The notes: generated from the sequence alone by a model not told the origin. Numbered from the stretch's first letter, positions 12,625 to 22,245 are shown. The stretch is 64,000 bases of DNA from Simmondsia chinensis (GCA_018398585.1 JAGTTD010000012.1:21709036-21773035), one strand, 5' to 3'. Numbers and translations: made by a program.

Positions 12625-13733
12625 TTAAATTACCCTATTAAGAGAAGCCCATAAACATCACACCTATAGTTGTGAGAGCAAAAAGACGATCTTCTAACTT
12701 GTCCTAGCTATGAACTATGTAACTGCCATTCTGTAATTGCCTTGGCATAATGGATTTTGAGCTATCAATTACATTACACAATTTTGATAATGTATAGAGT
12801 CGAATGAAGGCTGTTGCATGATGAGTTTTAGCTAGTGAGTACATTTATAACGACCTTTGTAGTTTTATGCAGATATGTTGTATTCAATTTACTAAACCAT
12901 ATGTATAAATGTATCTACTTGTTAAAAACTATCAAATGGCATAAAAATTTAGGGATAAATATTGAACACTCCCCAAACTATTGATCAAGATGAAAGTGAC
13001 CCCTCAAATTTTAATTTCATCAAAGACACTCCTAAACTATTGGTCAAAATCAATGTGACCCTTCCCGAACTCTAAATTTAATCAAAGACATTTTTGAACT
13101 ATTAATTAAAATTAATTTGATCCCCCCTAACGTTTCACTTTATCATCAAAGATACTCGAACTATTGTTCAAAATAATGTGACCTCCCAATTTTTAATTTC
13201 ATTAAAGATACTCTAACTATTACAGAAAAAGGTTAAAATATCTGCGATTATTGCAATTGATTTTTAACGAAGAGAATTTTGATAGTAGGGCTGATGATGA
13301 AAATTAATGACAAGGTAACTTTCAAAATAAAAAAATATTGCTCAAATAGAGTTATTGTATTTGAGTTTTGGGATGAGTAGGGTTGAATTTGGTGGTTGGA
13401 GTCTCTTGGGGTGATCTATGTTCATAGGGACAAAATATTGATTCAAAGAGGATGCGGGGTTTTGCTTTTTTCACAGTTTATTGAATGGTAAAAATATATC
13501 CAATTTATGTGTTTAATATATATGACTCAAAGTAATTAATGCATAAAAATTAAAATATCACTTTTTATAATTTAATAATTTTCTATCATGGTACTGGATG
13601 TTAGAAATCTAAATCGGTTAATTTAAATTTGTTAATAGTTTAAGATATTTTTGATCAAATTAGAAGTTAGGGGAATCAAATTGATTTTAATTAGTAGTTC
13701 AAGGGGTCTCTTTGATGAAGTTAAAAACTTCGC

Positions 13734-13770
<37 letters not shown>

Positions 13771-15672
13771 TGGGAGGATTCACATTGATTTTGACCAATA
13801 GTTTAGGATGTCTTTAATGAAATTAAAAGTTCAGGGGTTATCTTTATTTTGACCTATTTTTTGGGGAAAAGAAAAAATTTAATAATTGTATGACTATTCT
13901 TTAAAATATTTACGAACAACAAACACAATGCTGTCAGGTGACCTGTTACATAATATCCATGACATCTAGCTTGTGTTACTCCACGACTGTGAAGCCCAAC
14001 TTGATTTCATGCAATAACATATTCTGTAATTATAGCGACACCCCTCTACCATGGCAACGTCAACCACAATGGAAACACAGCCATGAAATATGGGTGCTGA
14101 CAAAGGCCATGGATAAGGTCGTACTTTCAATGGAAAAATACCAAGAGTGCATTTTCTTAGGGAGAACAACCCTTGTTTTCACGAAAGTATCTTCAAATTT
14201 TTTCTCAATGTTTTGATAAAAATACTCCAAGCAAAGTATGAAGTTGTACGTAATGACATTGGAGGTATAGGTGTTTGTGGTCAATTTGTTTTGTTATTTC
14301 CTATATTCGTGTTTGTAGGTGGCTGAGCTTTGTGGCTCTCTTCTTCCTTTGCCCTCGGTGGCTCTTGTATTCAACAATATATTTAAAAAAAAAAATCTCT
14401 TTAAAATTTCTGTTCTCCGGAGAATATGTTAAAAGATGGACATTTTCTTTTCGGAGTATTATAGAACACAAGGACTAGTTTTCTGAACTTAAACTTGTTT
14501 TTGGAAAATATACTTGGAACAATTTTCCAATTTTAATTTTTTGTAACTCAGCAACACTAGAGAGCAACGGCAGACTGAGGGACCACTTAAGAAGAGCGGC
14601 TTATAAAGCTGGACATGCGAAGTTTGTTTTAGCTGTTTTCCAGATTTGCATATTTTTATTTTGGGAAATGAAATTTGTAAAGTTATGGAAATCAGGTACG
14701 GGAAACTGGAATACACTCCATGTTGGCAAATCTTGTTTTATGAACCTAATGTGAAACTCTTTACATGGCCCTTGTTTGGTCCATGTTTGTGATCTACATC
14801 TCCCTCTGTTCTTCTTCAGAGGAAACCTCTAACAGCGGTCTCTGTGGTTATGGGACGTGGTTACCTATGATCAATTTTAAGTGACATGTAGTCTCAACTC
14901 ATAGCTGTACCCATTTTAAGTTGCAGTCGCAATCATGGTCGCATTCTAAGAGTTACAAAGTAGGGTGCCACGGACCTCATATAAATAGGTAGTGGTTGTC
15001 GCAGGGCTAGGGGTCTATTCAAGCCAAGCCGACCGAGCTTGTCAAGCTCGGCTTAGCTCAGTTGAGCTCTCGATGAGCTTCTATTTTAGTATAATTTAAG
15101 CTCAACCTAGGCTCATTTCGGCTCCTTTAGGCTTGTGCTTGGCTCATTTAGTCTCAAACTTGGCTTGGTTAGACATATTTATACTAATAAAATATATTAA
15201 GATAGGATCTGTTAGGCTTGGTTGGGCTTGTCACGAGCTCGAGCTTCATTAGGCTTGGGCTCGGGTTCGACTTGATAAGCAAATGAGTTAGCTTGGCTCA
15301 GCTCGAGCTCAACACGAGCTGAGCTTTATGACAAGCTGGCTTAAGAGCCAGTGGCTCATTTACCCCTGGCAATGTAACATTGCAGGTAAAATGTCAGTTA
15401 TGTATAAATCACTATGTTAGATAACATCCGTTATTTTATTCCATGGCTATAACCATGGCAATCAAGTTTCCTGGAAAAATAGCTGTCCAAAAATGGCTGG
15501 AATTCTTCCCAAGATGTTGAGTGAAACATCACTGCTATTTTCCAATAATTTTGAGCATCCTATTTTTTCAGATTTCATTAAAATTTCATTTATTAAAGAG
15601 AACTCTGCAATGTGGACTCCTTTTCTTTTTCAGATTCCAGAAGAAGCGCCTCCAGACGGATTTATCAAATAG
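3280..15672 (+). CDS. NUP42/CG1-like nuclear pore CCCH zinc-finger protein (5'-incomplete, 9 exons)
   Basis: This is the only host gene supported here. It resembles plant zinc finger CCCH protein 16/CG1, the counterpart of animal NUP42 and yeast Rip1, which sit on the cytoplasmic side of the nuclear pore and bind GLE1 during mRNA export (family knowledge). Nine exons join in phase to 1132 nt, or 376 codons and a stop. The order is: the end of a CCCH finger (CRYGDKCKFSH), FG-rich linkers (VFGFGSQ, NPFGFGVQ, PFGSQ, LFGQ), a conserved block ending in PLWKLTCYGHF and LPCDITGDVSYEELRAAAY, an S/T/N-rich middle, and the C-terminal WLKDEWKLGE/IPEEAPPDGF, equivalent to the GLE1-binding end. The first cysteine and the start codon are not in the visible exons. 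Introns range from 106 to 3279 bp and hold several transposons. Confidence 0.88.
3596..4530 (+). mobile_element. Intronic insertion with degenerate TGGGTCA repeats
   Basis: Between AATTC-rich ends (AATTGCAATTC near 3613, GTAATTCCAATTCCAG near 4418) lies about 600 bp of G/T-rich sequence made of loose copies of TTGGGTCA and GGTTGGGTCAGG. A relative in the opposite orientation lies at 39558-40290. It sits inside the 3494-4660 intron. Its class is unknown; it could be a non-autonomous DNA transposon. The ends are approximate. Confidence 0.45.
4661..4752 (+). CDS. NUP42-like exon: PFENKW... segment
   Basis: The acceptor is TTCTTAG and the donor CATAA/GTGAGT. It codes for PFENKWIRSSSASGAN and continues to SHK, with the lysine codon split across the following intron. 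Confidence 0.85.
4859..4954 (+). CDS. NUP42-like exon: conserved PLWKLTCYGHF block
   Basis: The acceptor is CTTGTAG and the donor GATT/GTATGT. It codes for CTDPESCKAIIVEDFERE and RPLWKLTCYGHFR, the start of the best conserved block of the plant family. Confidence 0.88.
5852..5945 (+). CDS. NUP42-like exon: LPCDITGDVSYEEL block
   Basis: The acceptor is ATTGCAG and the donor CAATT/GTAATT. It codes for FLPCDITGDVSYEELRAAAY and then DDAKQGMPLQSI, ending in phase 0. The next codon, VERERS, lies nearly 3 kb away. Confidence 0.88.
5946..7079. other. Intron sequence without recognised genes
   Basis: First part of the 2947-bp intron. A short open stretch at 6783-6974 and a perfect 8-bp palindrome AACATAGT-4-ACTATGTT near 6813-6832 are visible, with no supported function. 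Confidence 0.5.
7064..7079. repeat. Target-site duplication, left copy (SINE 1)
   Basis: TCCAATAGTTTGTAAA here is matched by TCCAATAGTATGTGAA at 7320-7335, with two mismatches in 16. It brackets the 5S-headed SINE. Confidence 0.8.
7080..7319 (-). mobile_element. 5S rRNA-headed SINE with RTE LINE tail, copy 1
   Basis: On the minus strand the first 110 bases (7319 to 7210) follow plant 5S rRNA from about nucleotide 11 to about 104. They include GGATCCCAT, the box A region AAGTTAAGTGTGCTTGGGC, GAGAGTAGTACCAGG, the box C region GATGGGTGACCTCCTGGG and AAGTCCTC. The remaining 130 bases match the 3' tail of the RTE LINEs here (CTCAGGTTGGGGGCACTG, GAAGGGGGAAGGCTGC, GCACTGGGTATG). There is no separate body. 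A near-perfect 16-bp duplication flanks it, so it is a retroposed copy and not an rRNA gene. The 5S internal Pol III control region looks largely intact. Confidence 0.85.
7320..7335. repeat. Target-site duplication, right copy (SINE 1)
   Basis: TCCAATAGTATGTGAA, partner of 7064-7079. Confidence 0.8.
7336..8892. other. Remainder of the NUP42-like intron
   Basis: AT-rich intron sequence. Short open frames (for example at 7955-8149 and 8395-8664) have no family resemblance and are taken as chance. Confidence 0.5.
8893..9113 (+). CDS. NUP42-like exon: VERER... Ser/Pro-rich segment
   Basis: The acceptor is ATTACAG. It codes for VERERSLLNSKVTQFDSLL followed by a Ser/Pro/Asn-rich linker that includes SSFGQLGASLN. 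To stay in frame with the next exon it must end before GCAAGT, a GC-type donor. Confidence 0.82.
9114..9318 (+). other. Probable GC-AG intron
   Basis: The donor GAG/GCAAGT and acceptor TATGCAG/GCC keep the reading frame (FNVR then PPLPSNN). The nearby GT at 9109 would put a TAA seven codons into the next exon. GC donors followed by AAGT are a known minor class. Confidence 0.7.
9319..9416 (+). CDS. NUP42-like exon: PPLPSNNAFEQL segment
   Basis: The acceptor is TATGCAG and the donor CTGCAG/GTGCAT. It codes for RPPLPSNNAFEQLQTSST and TSGAFGVASMPSQTA. It ends in phase 1. Confidence 0.8.
9728..9881 (-). mobile_element. RTE LINE/SINE 3'-tail insertion
   Basis: On the minus strand it reads GGCTGCG/TAC-type tail sequence (here AAGGCTACGTACATCC) and ends GGGTTTATTGTTATTGTTG. 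The internal part is replaced by a T12/G17/G10 homopolymer run at 9787-9826. AAAGACATTCTTGAA (9713-9727) and AAAGACATTCCTGAA (9882-9896) flank it, but the host arm is itself tandemly repeated, so the duplication could be partly pre-existing. Confidence 0.65.
9787..9826. repeat. T12/G homopolymer run
   Basis: Twelve T followed by seventeen G, one A and ten G, inside the RTE tail insertion. Its length is prone to sequencing error. Confidence 0.7.
10576..11503. other. Intron remainder, nothing recognised
   Basis: AT-rich, no coding frame. It ends at the acceptor CTTTATAG. Confidence 0.5.
11504..11708 (+). CDS. NUP42-like exon: Ser/Asn-rich FG segment
   Basis: The acceptor is CTTTATAG and the donor TTGCT/GTAAGT. 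The start at 11504, rather than after the CAG at 11516, keeps the frame: it reads PFGSQVSVQSSGSLSN, while the later acceptor runs into a stop. LFGQ lies near the end. Confidence 0.8.
12282..12354 (+). CDS. NUP42-like exon: WLKDEWKLGE
   Basis: The acceptor is CCTGCAG and the donor GAG/GTAAAA. It codes for ENMQRETSNVCASIWLKDEW and KLGE, the first half of the conserved C-terminal motif. It ends in phase 0. Confidence 0.87.
12594..12619. repeat. A26 homopolymer
   Basis: Uninterrupted A run in the last large intron. It may be an old retroposon tail, but no element body is recognised beside it. Confidence 0.7.
12950..13870. mobile_element. Foldback element with ~60-bp tandem-unit arms, copy 2
   Basis: The left arm (12950-13235) has five units beginning AACTATTG or a variant at about 12976, 13035, 13097, 13159 and 13215, a spacing of 56-62 bp. 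The right arm (13620-13870) carries the unit inverted (TTTGATGAAGTTAAAA, TTGACCAATAGTTTAGG). The centre shares TTCTATCATGGTACTGG and ATCTAAATC-type segments with copy 1. It lies in the last intron of the NUP42-like gene. Confidence 0.65.
13736..13769. repeat. G34 homopolymer
   Basis: An uninterrupted run of about 34 G inside the right arm of foldback copy 2. Length accuracy is doubtful. Confidence 0.7.
13871..15008. other. Intron sequence, nothing recognised
   Basis: Continuation of the last intron. Several open stretches of 60-90 codons on both strands overlap each other and show no motif. Confidence 0.45.
15009..15367. mobile_element. GCTCGA-rich non-autonomous element, relative 1
   Basis: Terminal inverted ends AGGGGTCTATTCAAGCC and GGCTCATTTACCCCT enclose about 330 bp rich in GAGCTCGA, GGCTTGGCTC and palindromic AGCTCGGCTT words. 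It resembles the element at 20779-21351. No coding capacity. It sits about 270 bp before the last coding exon. Confidence 0.6.
15634..15672 (+). CDS. NUP42-like last coding exon: IPEEAPPDGFIK stop
   Basis: After a 3279-bp intron ending TTTTTCAG, twelve codons and TAG complete the protein. The IPEEAPP end is the family signature. The 3' UTR follows, but its end is not obvious; no clear polyadenylation site was fixed. Confidence 0.88.
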   Translation: MPEEAPPDGFIK

Positions 15673-17999
15673 AGATTTTTCGGCTCAAGTGTATATATGG
15701 ATTAGTCGGTTTTTTGCACAATAGAAACTTGCTTTGATCCCAGAACAATTGCATTAATCTACGTTGCTTGGTTAGATATGAAGGTATGAATTCTGGAGTC
15801 TTGACCCATGACTTGTTAAATTTCATGGCATAAGCAACGTAGCTTACGAGCCAAGTGACGTAAGTGCACAAGAGTACTTCGCTAACTCGTATTCGTCTTT
15901 TAAGACAAGAGCTGGGCTGTCTACTTTGTGCATGGCAAGTTGCTATGTGGGTATCTCAAATGTTCAAAGTAGGAAGAATATTATTGTAGGGAAAGTGAAG
16001 ACGAAGAATGTCGTGTTTATGAAAGGGAAGTATAGTTTTTGTGCTGAATTTTGTGATATAATACATTTCTTGCATTCGTGTAAAAGAAGGGGCAATATGT
16101 TTCGGAAACATAACAAGGACATTGATGTGACAACTGATCGCTACAAAGACAACTGGGACATCATACTTGTTATGTTATAAATTTCAAACGCATGTTATTT
16201 TGCCATTTCAATGAAGCTTTCTAGGATACATAGATTATATAATTTCAAAGCGCCAATGTGTTGTCCCTGAAGTACTAATGAAGTATGATACCATTTTTGT
16301 TTGGCCTTTCTAGCGGGGTATTTTGACTCAAGTTCCATTAGTTTCAACTTTGATGGGGGAAGGCTTCAGTATTTATGATAGCAGTTAGAATGCAGCGAAC
16401 TTCGACATTCATAATGAATTGCTTTGAACTTTGTACATACTCTGGGAACCACAATGTACATGTACGAATTTCTTTTGGGAAATTATCATATAGGTATCCT
16501 GAGAATTGAACATTTATCGCCCAGGTATCCTAAGCATATCCTAAGCAGCAGTATGGCCCTCAATTGTAGCAGAGGAACTCACAAAATGATCAACTAGCGA
16601 ATTTTTAACCTTCGACAACTGCATCCTGACCCAAGTTTCATGTTGCTTCACTCGAATTTCCCATAGTGTAGAGCATAACACATCCAACAGTATCACCATA
16701 TTATTTTACCTAAGGCCTTGTTTAGAAATTGAAAACATATTCTTTTTCCTCTCTAGTCTTCCTTTTCCATTTTTTATTTGGAAACGTGTTTAGGAGTATA
16801 AAATAATTAACAATTTTCTAATATTCAAAAACTAGAAAATAAGATCAAGTGGTCTCCTTTTCCAATTTTATTAAAACTAAAAATTATACATATAAGTGAT
16901 ACCAAAATATTGGGATCCGATCTATCAATTAGAATAACAGATGTGAAAATGGTTGGTTGAAATATATTCAAACAATAAAATTTCTGATATAAAATTGGGG
17001 AGCAAATACTACTGCAGAACACAATTTTGAGGTGTAGATTGTATGTTCATAGTGTTGAATGAAACCCAAGAAAAAAGAGGAATTTATTGTTAAATAGAAT
17101 ACAAATGTAGTTGCATATGCAACATGCTCAACTGCTCTACAAGCTAACCCATATGGTCTGTTTTGCAACATTGATCTTAAAAGTCATTTATGTGATATCT
17201 TTGACCTTGATATGGTGCTAAGAACTTAGATATATTTGGATAACCAGTGTCAATAATGTAGCAATAATTTATAATCAGTTATGGCATTACTATAAAATTG
17301 GTAGCAAAGGAGTGAGAATTTTAGAGAAAAGGAAAAGAAAGATAGAGGAAAGAAAGAAAAAGAAATGGAGTGAAGCTCAAGCGTATAGGAGGAAACTTGT
17401 GGAGCCGGAGGTAGAAAATTCTGAAAGGTAGTTTTAAACTGTTTTTTAAATTTTTTAAAAGAGTAGGAAAAATTAAAGAACTGTTTCAATTTTTTTTAAG
17501 GGGGAAATTAGGTCATTTTTCAATTTTTCAAGAAAAATTTTCAAAATAGCTTCTGAGCTTTTCTAAAGCATAAAAGTGCTCCCTCACTTATATTAAAAAA
17601 AAAAAAAAAAAAATTTCTTTTTGGAGTTTTAAGATGTTTGGCCAATATAGAAAAATGACTTCTAGATAAAAAAGTAGGAGTTAAGTAGCAAAAATAGAAT
17701 ACTCAAGACTTACCTGCTTATGAGGGCTTGTGTGCTGCTCTCATAGGCCGGAGTTAGTTGGGACAATCCAATCCCTCATTACCCAAAAAAAAAGAAAAAT
17801 AATATTTTATTTTTAAAGTAGAAGTAGAAGCATAATTAAAAAAATTATTAGGACAAAAAAGACATTCATTCATAATTTGGGAAAAAAAAAAAATTTGAAT
17901 GAAGTGATTCTTAAAAACGGTTACTTTCCCAGCACAACTTGTTAAAGAATGTGGTAGCTCGGTGAATCAACCCATTGAGTTGTTCCTTGTGCACAACTC
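15673..17999. other. 3' flank of the NUP42-like gene
   Basis: The 3' UTR must begin here. The open stretch 15926-16180 has no recognisable domain. The rest is AT-rich with A-runs and no supported feature. Confidence 0.45.
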
Positions 18000-18669
18000 A
18001 AGTGAAAAAAAAAAAGGAATATTTTGGTCACTTAAGTTAAATTTTGGAAAATTTAATCATCAAACTCCGAATAAAAGTTCTTTTTGATCATTCAAGTGGT
18101 TTAAATTGGATAAATTGGTCACTTAAGTCAAATTTTAAAAGATTTAGTGACTCTACTTGTAACAAAAGTATCATTTAATCAACCAAATAGTTTAAAATGG
18201 GTAAGTTGGTCGTCCAAATAATAGTTTGAAAAATTTTATCTCCCAACTTTAAATAACAATATGTTTTCGCCGCCAATGTGATTTATAAATGATAGAAAAT
18301 TTATCATCCAAATAAAAATTGACTAATTCAATTATATTTTGACTTATTTATTTTATTGGTGCTCATATTTTTTTCAAAGTCTATATTTCATTTGTAACAA
18401 ATTGGTGTACATATAATTATTGACATTAGATAAAAATTAATAGATTATAAACTAATTTTGACATTAAATAAAATTTGATAAAATATTCTAAAAAAAGGAA
18501 ATTTAAGAAATATTTAGAAAAAAACAAGAATTAATAAATGCCAAGAGCATTAAAAATGATAAAGGTCAATTTGGAAAAAAAAAAAGGGGCCAAAATCAGG
18601 TGTCATGTTGGTATTTTTTAACAAAAAATATTATATTCTGATAAATATGCCATACTATTAGAATCATGT

Positions 18670-18691
18670 CCTAAACCCTAAACCCTAAACC
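18670..18691. repeat. Interstitial telomere-like repeat
   Basis: Three copies of CCCTAAA (plant telomere unit, C strand) in the foldback centre. The same position in the second copy (near 62260) lacks them, so they are an addition to this copy. Confidence 0.75.
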
Positions 18692-18885
18692 AGCAGAAAT
18701 ATCTCACATTTTGATAAAAGGATGTTTGGTTGATAAAATTTTAAAACTTTAGAGTACATAAATGATAAAATATTTAAACATCAAGGTAATTCATTGGGTA
18801 TATTGAAAAGTTAGGATACCTAGGTGACAAATTGTTGAACCTCAAGGTACCTAATTGATAATTCTCCTAAATGAAACATGAGAAA

Positions 18886-18926
18886 GAAACATACCCAGTG
18901 CCTCAAGGGCTCCCAGGGTCTAGGGG
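18886..18926 (-). mobile_element. 41-bp RTE/SINE tail micro-insertion
   Basis: The minus strand ends GGGAGCCCTTGAGGCACTGG and GTATGTTTC, the last 40 bases of the RTE/SINE tail. GAAACATGAGAA (from 18873) and GGAACATGAGAA (from 18926) bracket it. Foldback copy 2 has the uninterrupted site (AAACATGAGAATATATT near 62457), which acts as an empty site. Confidence 0.75.
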
Positions 18927-19640
18927 GAACATGAGAAGATATTATAAAATAAAAAAGAAAATCAAAGAATACCAAGTATTTTAAACATTAGAAAATATTT
19001 TTAAAAAATTGAGAAGCAATGAAATATTTAAAAACTATTTTATTTTATAACCAAATTAAACTTCATTATTTTCTAATGCATGCATTAATTGATTCTTGCT
19101 TTTTCTATATATTCCTTAAATTCTCATTTTGAGAATATTTTATCAAGTTTTATTCAATGTCAAAATTGGTTTATAATCTTTTAAGTATTACCAAATGTCA
19201 ATAATTAGATGTGCACTAATTTGTTACAAATAAAACATGGACTTTGAAAAAAATACGAGGATCAATAAAATAAATTAATCAAAAGCATAATTAAATTATA
19301 CTTTATTTGGATGATAAATTTTTTATTATTTTTAAATCACTTTAGTAATGAAAATGAGTAAATATTTAAAGTTGGGTGATAAAATTTTTCAAAACTTATT
19401 ACTTGGATTGACCAATTAATCCATTTTAAACCATTTCAGTGGCTAAATGAGATTTTCAATACAAGTTGGGTGATTAAGTATTCCAAAATTTGAGCTAGTT
19501 GACTAATTTGTTCATTTTAGACCACTCGGGTGACTAAAATGAGACTTTTATTATAAATTGAATAATTAAATCTTCTACAATTTTACTTTGGTAACCAAGA
19601 GGTTCATTTTTGATCATTTTGATAACTAAAATATGACTTA

Positions 19641-19922
19641 AATATGCATTGTCTGTTATACAATATAAAGGGGTTCCTTTTGTTTGACAAGTCTAACAAC
19701 CGAGTTTGATCAGCCACCATATTCTTGAATCCCTCAGGTGACAGACTGGCCCAAAAGAATCTCCATGATTACTAGATCAAGTAGTTAGTGGCTAGTGCAA
19801 AAATTGTGAGAGCTGAGATTTTCTCCTCCTAAAATATCTTTAAGTTCATTATTAACAAGTTTACATACAAGTTTAGTAAAAATCTTATAATAGAGTTGTG
19901 AGAGAAAAGAAATTAATATAAG
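19641..19922. other. Short spacer
   Basis: Nothing recognised between the foldback element and the half-LINE tail. Confidence 0.4.
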
Positions 19923-20260
19923 TCTTTCTTTTAATAATTAGCTATAAAAGTCATGATACAAAGCAAACACCACCCTCAAAACTAAGGCTTGAGCGTACAC
20001 GCAAAAAGGCGTACAACTGAAAAGACCAATACAAAAACATCACAAAAAATACCGAAACCAAAAGTGAATCAAAAGCAGTAGAAGACCTTACCAATATTGG
20101 ATAAAACACTAAATAAGAGGAAAGTCCAAGATGGCTCTACTAGGACAGAGTGAAGCATGGAAGCAAACCAAAGCTCTAAACCTCGGACCCTACCACAATA
20201 CCGGTAAATGAAAACGAAGCTCGCTAACGAGATTCCTTTGTCACCCTTTGTTGCTGACTT
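19923..20260 (-). mobile_element. Half-LINE copy 1, 3' UTR and tail
   Basis: Minus-strand reading ends TTGTATCATGACTTTTATAG and CTAATTATTAAAAGAAAGA. This parallels the end of the LINE at the right window edge (TTTTGTACCGCGACTC...GCTAATCATT then A-tail). The 5' part of the same element continues at 28407, across the Ty3-gypsy insertion. Confidence 0.6.
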
Positions 20261-22240
20261 GGTAATACCCAGTCAAATTAGGTATTATAATATAATTAGA
20301 ACTTACTATTATTTCGATTGGTCTATAAATAAAGTAATGGGTTAATTTTAGAAAGGGTCCATTGATAATAAAAGAGTAATATAACTAACATATAAAAGAG
20401 GAGGAGGATTTTAAACCTAACTTCTCATTTCATTCTCCCTTCCAATTGTCGCTCCCTCTCTCTCTATTCAAGCACCAACAGCCCCTCTCCCCATCCTTCT
20501 TAGAGGGCAAACGCTAAATTCACCATGGATAATCAATGATGGTAAGAAATCGCAGTGCCTTAGCCGCGAATTCGTCATTCCTGATTCCCCTCCTTTGAAA
20601 GGTTTTTGAAGCTAGATACGTGTAATAGAAGTTTGGATATTGAATTAGAAGATATTGAAGGTAAGTATACCACTCCCCCTACTTTTTTGCGAAATATGAA
20701 TTTCTTTTATATAATTTGACAGATAAGACTTATAATTGGGCGATTTATTATTTTATTAAAGTATGTGTTTTATTGATAGAGGTGTAAACGAACAGAGCGT
20801 TCGATGAACTACTCATGTTCGAAATTGATTAGGGCTCGTTCATGTTCAATAGGAGGGCTCGATAGCTTATCGGGCCGAGTTCGAGCAGGTTCGATACACT
20901 TAATGAGCCGAGTTTGAACAGGGGGTGCTCGGCTCGCTAATGTTCACAAATAGTTTGATAAGGGCGCGATATAAGCTCGTTAAAGGCTTGTTATAAGCTC
21001 GATAACATTTGATATTGGTTCAAAAATGGTTCGATAGTGGCTCGATAATAACTCAATAAGCTTGACTCATTAAAGTGCTCGACTCGATTGCGAGCTTGGC
21101 TCGGTTTTAAACTCGATTGGGCTCGATAATAAGCTCAACTCGACTCAATAAAGAGCTCGACTTGACTCGATAAGCCTAACGAGCTGAGCCGAGCCGAGTA
21201 TCGAACACACTATATTCTTATCGAACCGAGTTCGCAAACAAGGGTTAGAAATGCTCGATAAGAGCTCAGCTCGAACTTGAGCTCAATAAGCCTTATCAAA
21301 CTCGAGTTCAAACAAAGGGGTGCTCGGCTCGGCTCGGCTCGTTTACACCCTAATGATTACTACTCTTATGATTTGATATTATATTGATTTAGTCATTGAT
21401 TCGATGATAGAATATGTGATTTTCTAAAGAATTTGTACTTGTGATATTGTGGATGGAATTATTGAGAATTTGTTATCTGAACTGAGTTCAAACGGAAAGC
21501 TTACATATACTACATCGATCCCATGGGGTCTATCGACTATAGAATGTGAACTAAAAGAGCCTGCATGGCCGATGAATCGAATGTGATATCGATTCAAATG
21601 TAAATTATACGAAAGTCAATCTGCGCTCCTGTTGTGCAATATAATACCTGCCGTAGTTTCCAATTGATTTGTGAGCTAAACCAAGGAACTTATTTGGAAT
21701 AAATTATAATATAAAGTGAGTTTTATTTCTATTATTATATGATCATTGAGTATATAATTAGATAATGGATTTCCTTGTTACATTGGATTTCCTTTTTCTT
21801 TTTTCCTGTTCTAAATAATATGCCCAATCCGGGTAAAGTGTGTGGTGTACCTGCTGAGCGTGTTGTTTGCTCATCCCTTTTCTCCACTTTCCAGATTAAT
21901 AGCTTGTGGCAGTACCAGAGAGATGAGGAAGGTAGAACGGAATCTGTTTCGAGCATTATTTTAGTTTCGTAGTTTTAGATATTAAATAAATTTCATAGCT
22001 TGATGTTATAGACCTTTGATAGATTGTAATTCGAATTTTCATACTATTAGCTTTAATCATTAATATTGATGTTAATTGGAATTCGACCGATTACATTTCA
22101 TGGAGACTTCTATGGAAATTTTGAAACTATGTATTGGAAACTTTCAGGCTTCGTGCTATGATGATGGAATTCATGATAGTATGGTTATACAACGCCTTTT
22201 TGATTTATGACTATTTGCTATATTATCTAGGGGCGTTACC
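20261..22240 (+). repeat. Left LTR of the Ty3-gypsy element
   Basis: Colinear with 26995-28406 apart from the 570-bp insertion at 20779-21351 and scattered substitutions. The terminal TG and CA are both mutated. Confidence 0.88.
20779..21351. mobile_element. GCTCGA-rich non-autonomous element nested in the left LTR, relative 2
   Basis: The inverted ends AGAGGTGTAAACGA and TCGTTTACACCCT enclose about 550 bp dense in GCTCGA, GAGCTCGA and GGCTCGGCTC. The right LTR has no insertion at the matching place (TTGATTATATGATTAC near 27530), which gives the empty site. No ORF. Confidence 0.75.
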
Positions 22241-22245
22241 TATAG

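Larger units (their letters stand above)
18020..19640. mobile_element. Foldback element with 91-bp tandem-unit arms, copy 1
   Basis: In the left arm the word GGTCAC/GGTCGT recurs at 18026, 18117 and 18208, a period of exactly 91 bp, each unit reading GGTCACTTAAGTCAAATTTT...AGTTTAAATTGGATAAATT. The right arm (about 19040-19640) is the same sequence reversed (GTTGACTAATTTGTTCATTT, AGACTTTTATTATAAATTG). The terminus is near CATATTTTAGTTATC when read from the right. A second copy with the same arm begins near 61590. No transposase is visible. The centre carries two later insertions. Confidence 0.75.

Noticed and set aside
15926..16180. 84-codon ORF downstream of the NUP42-like gene
   Set aside because: No recognisable domain and no splice or promoter signal; probably chance in 3' flank.
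21775..21972. Small ORF in the left gypsy LTR
   Set aside because: The same LTR segment in the right copy has a different, shifted frame; not conserved as protein.
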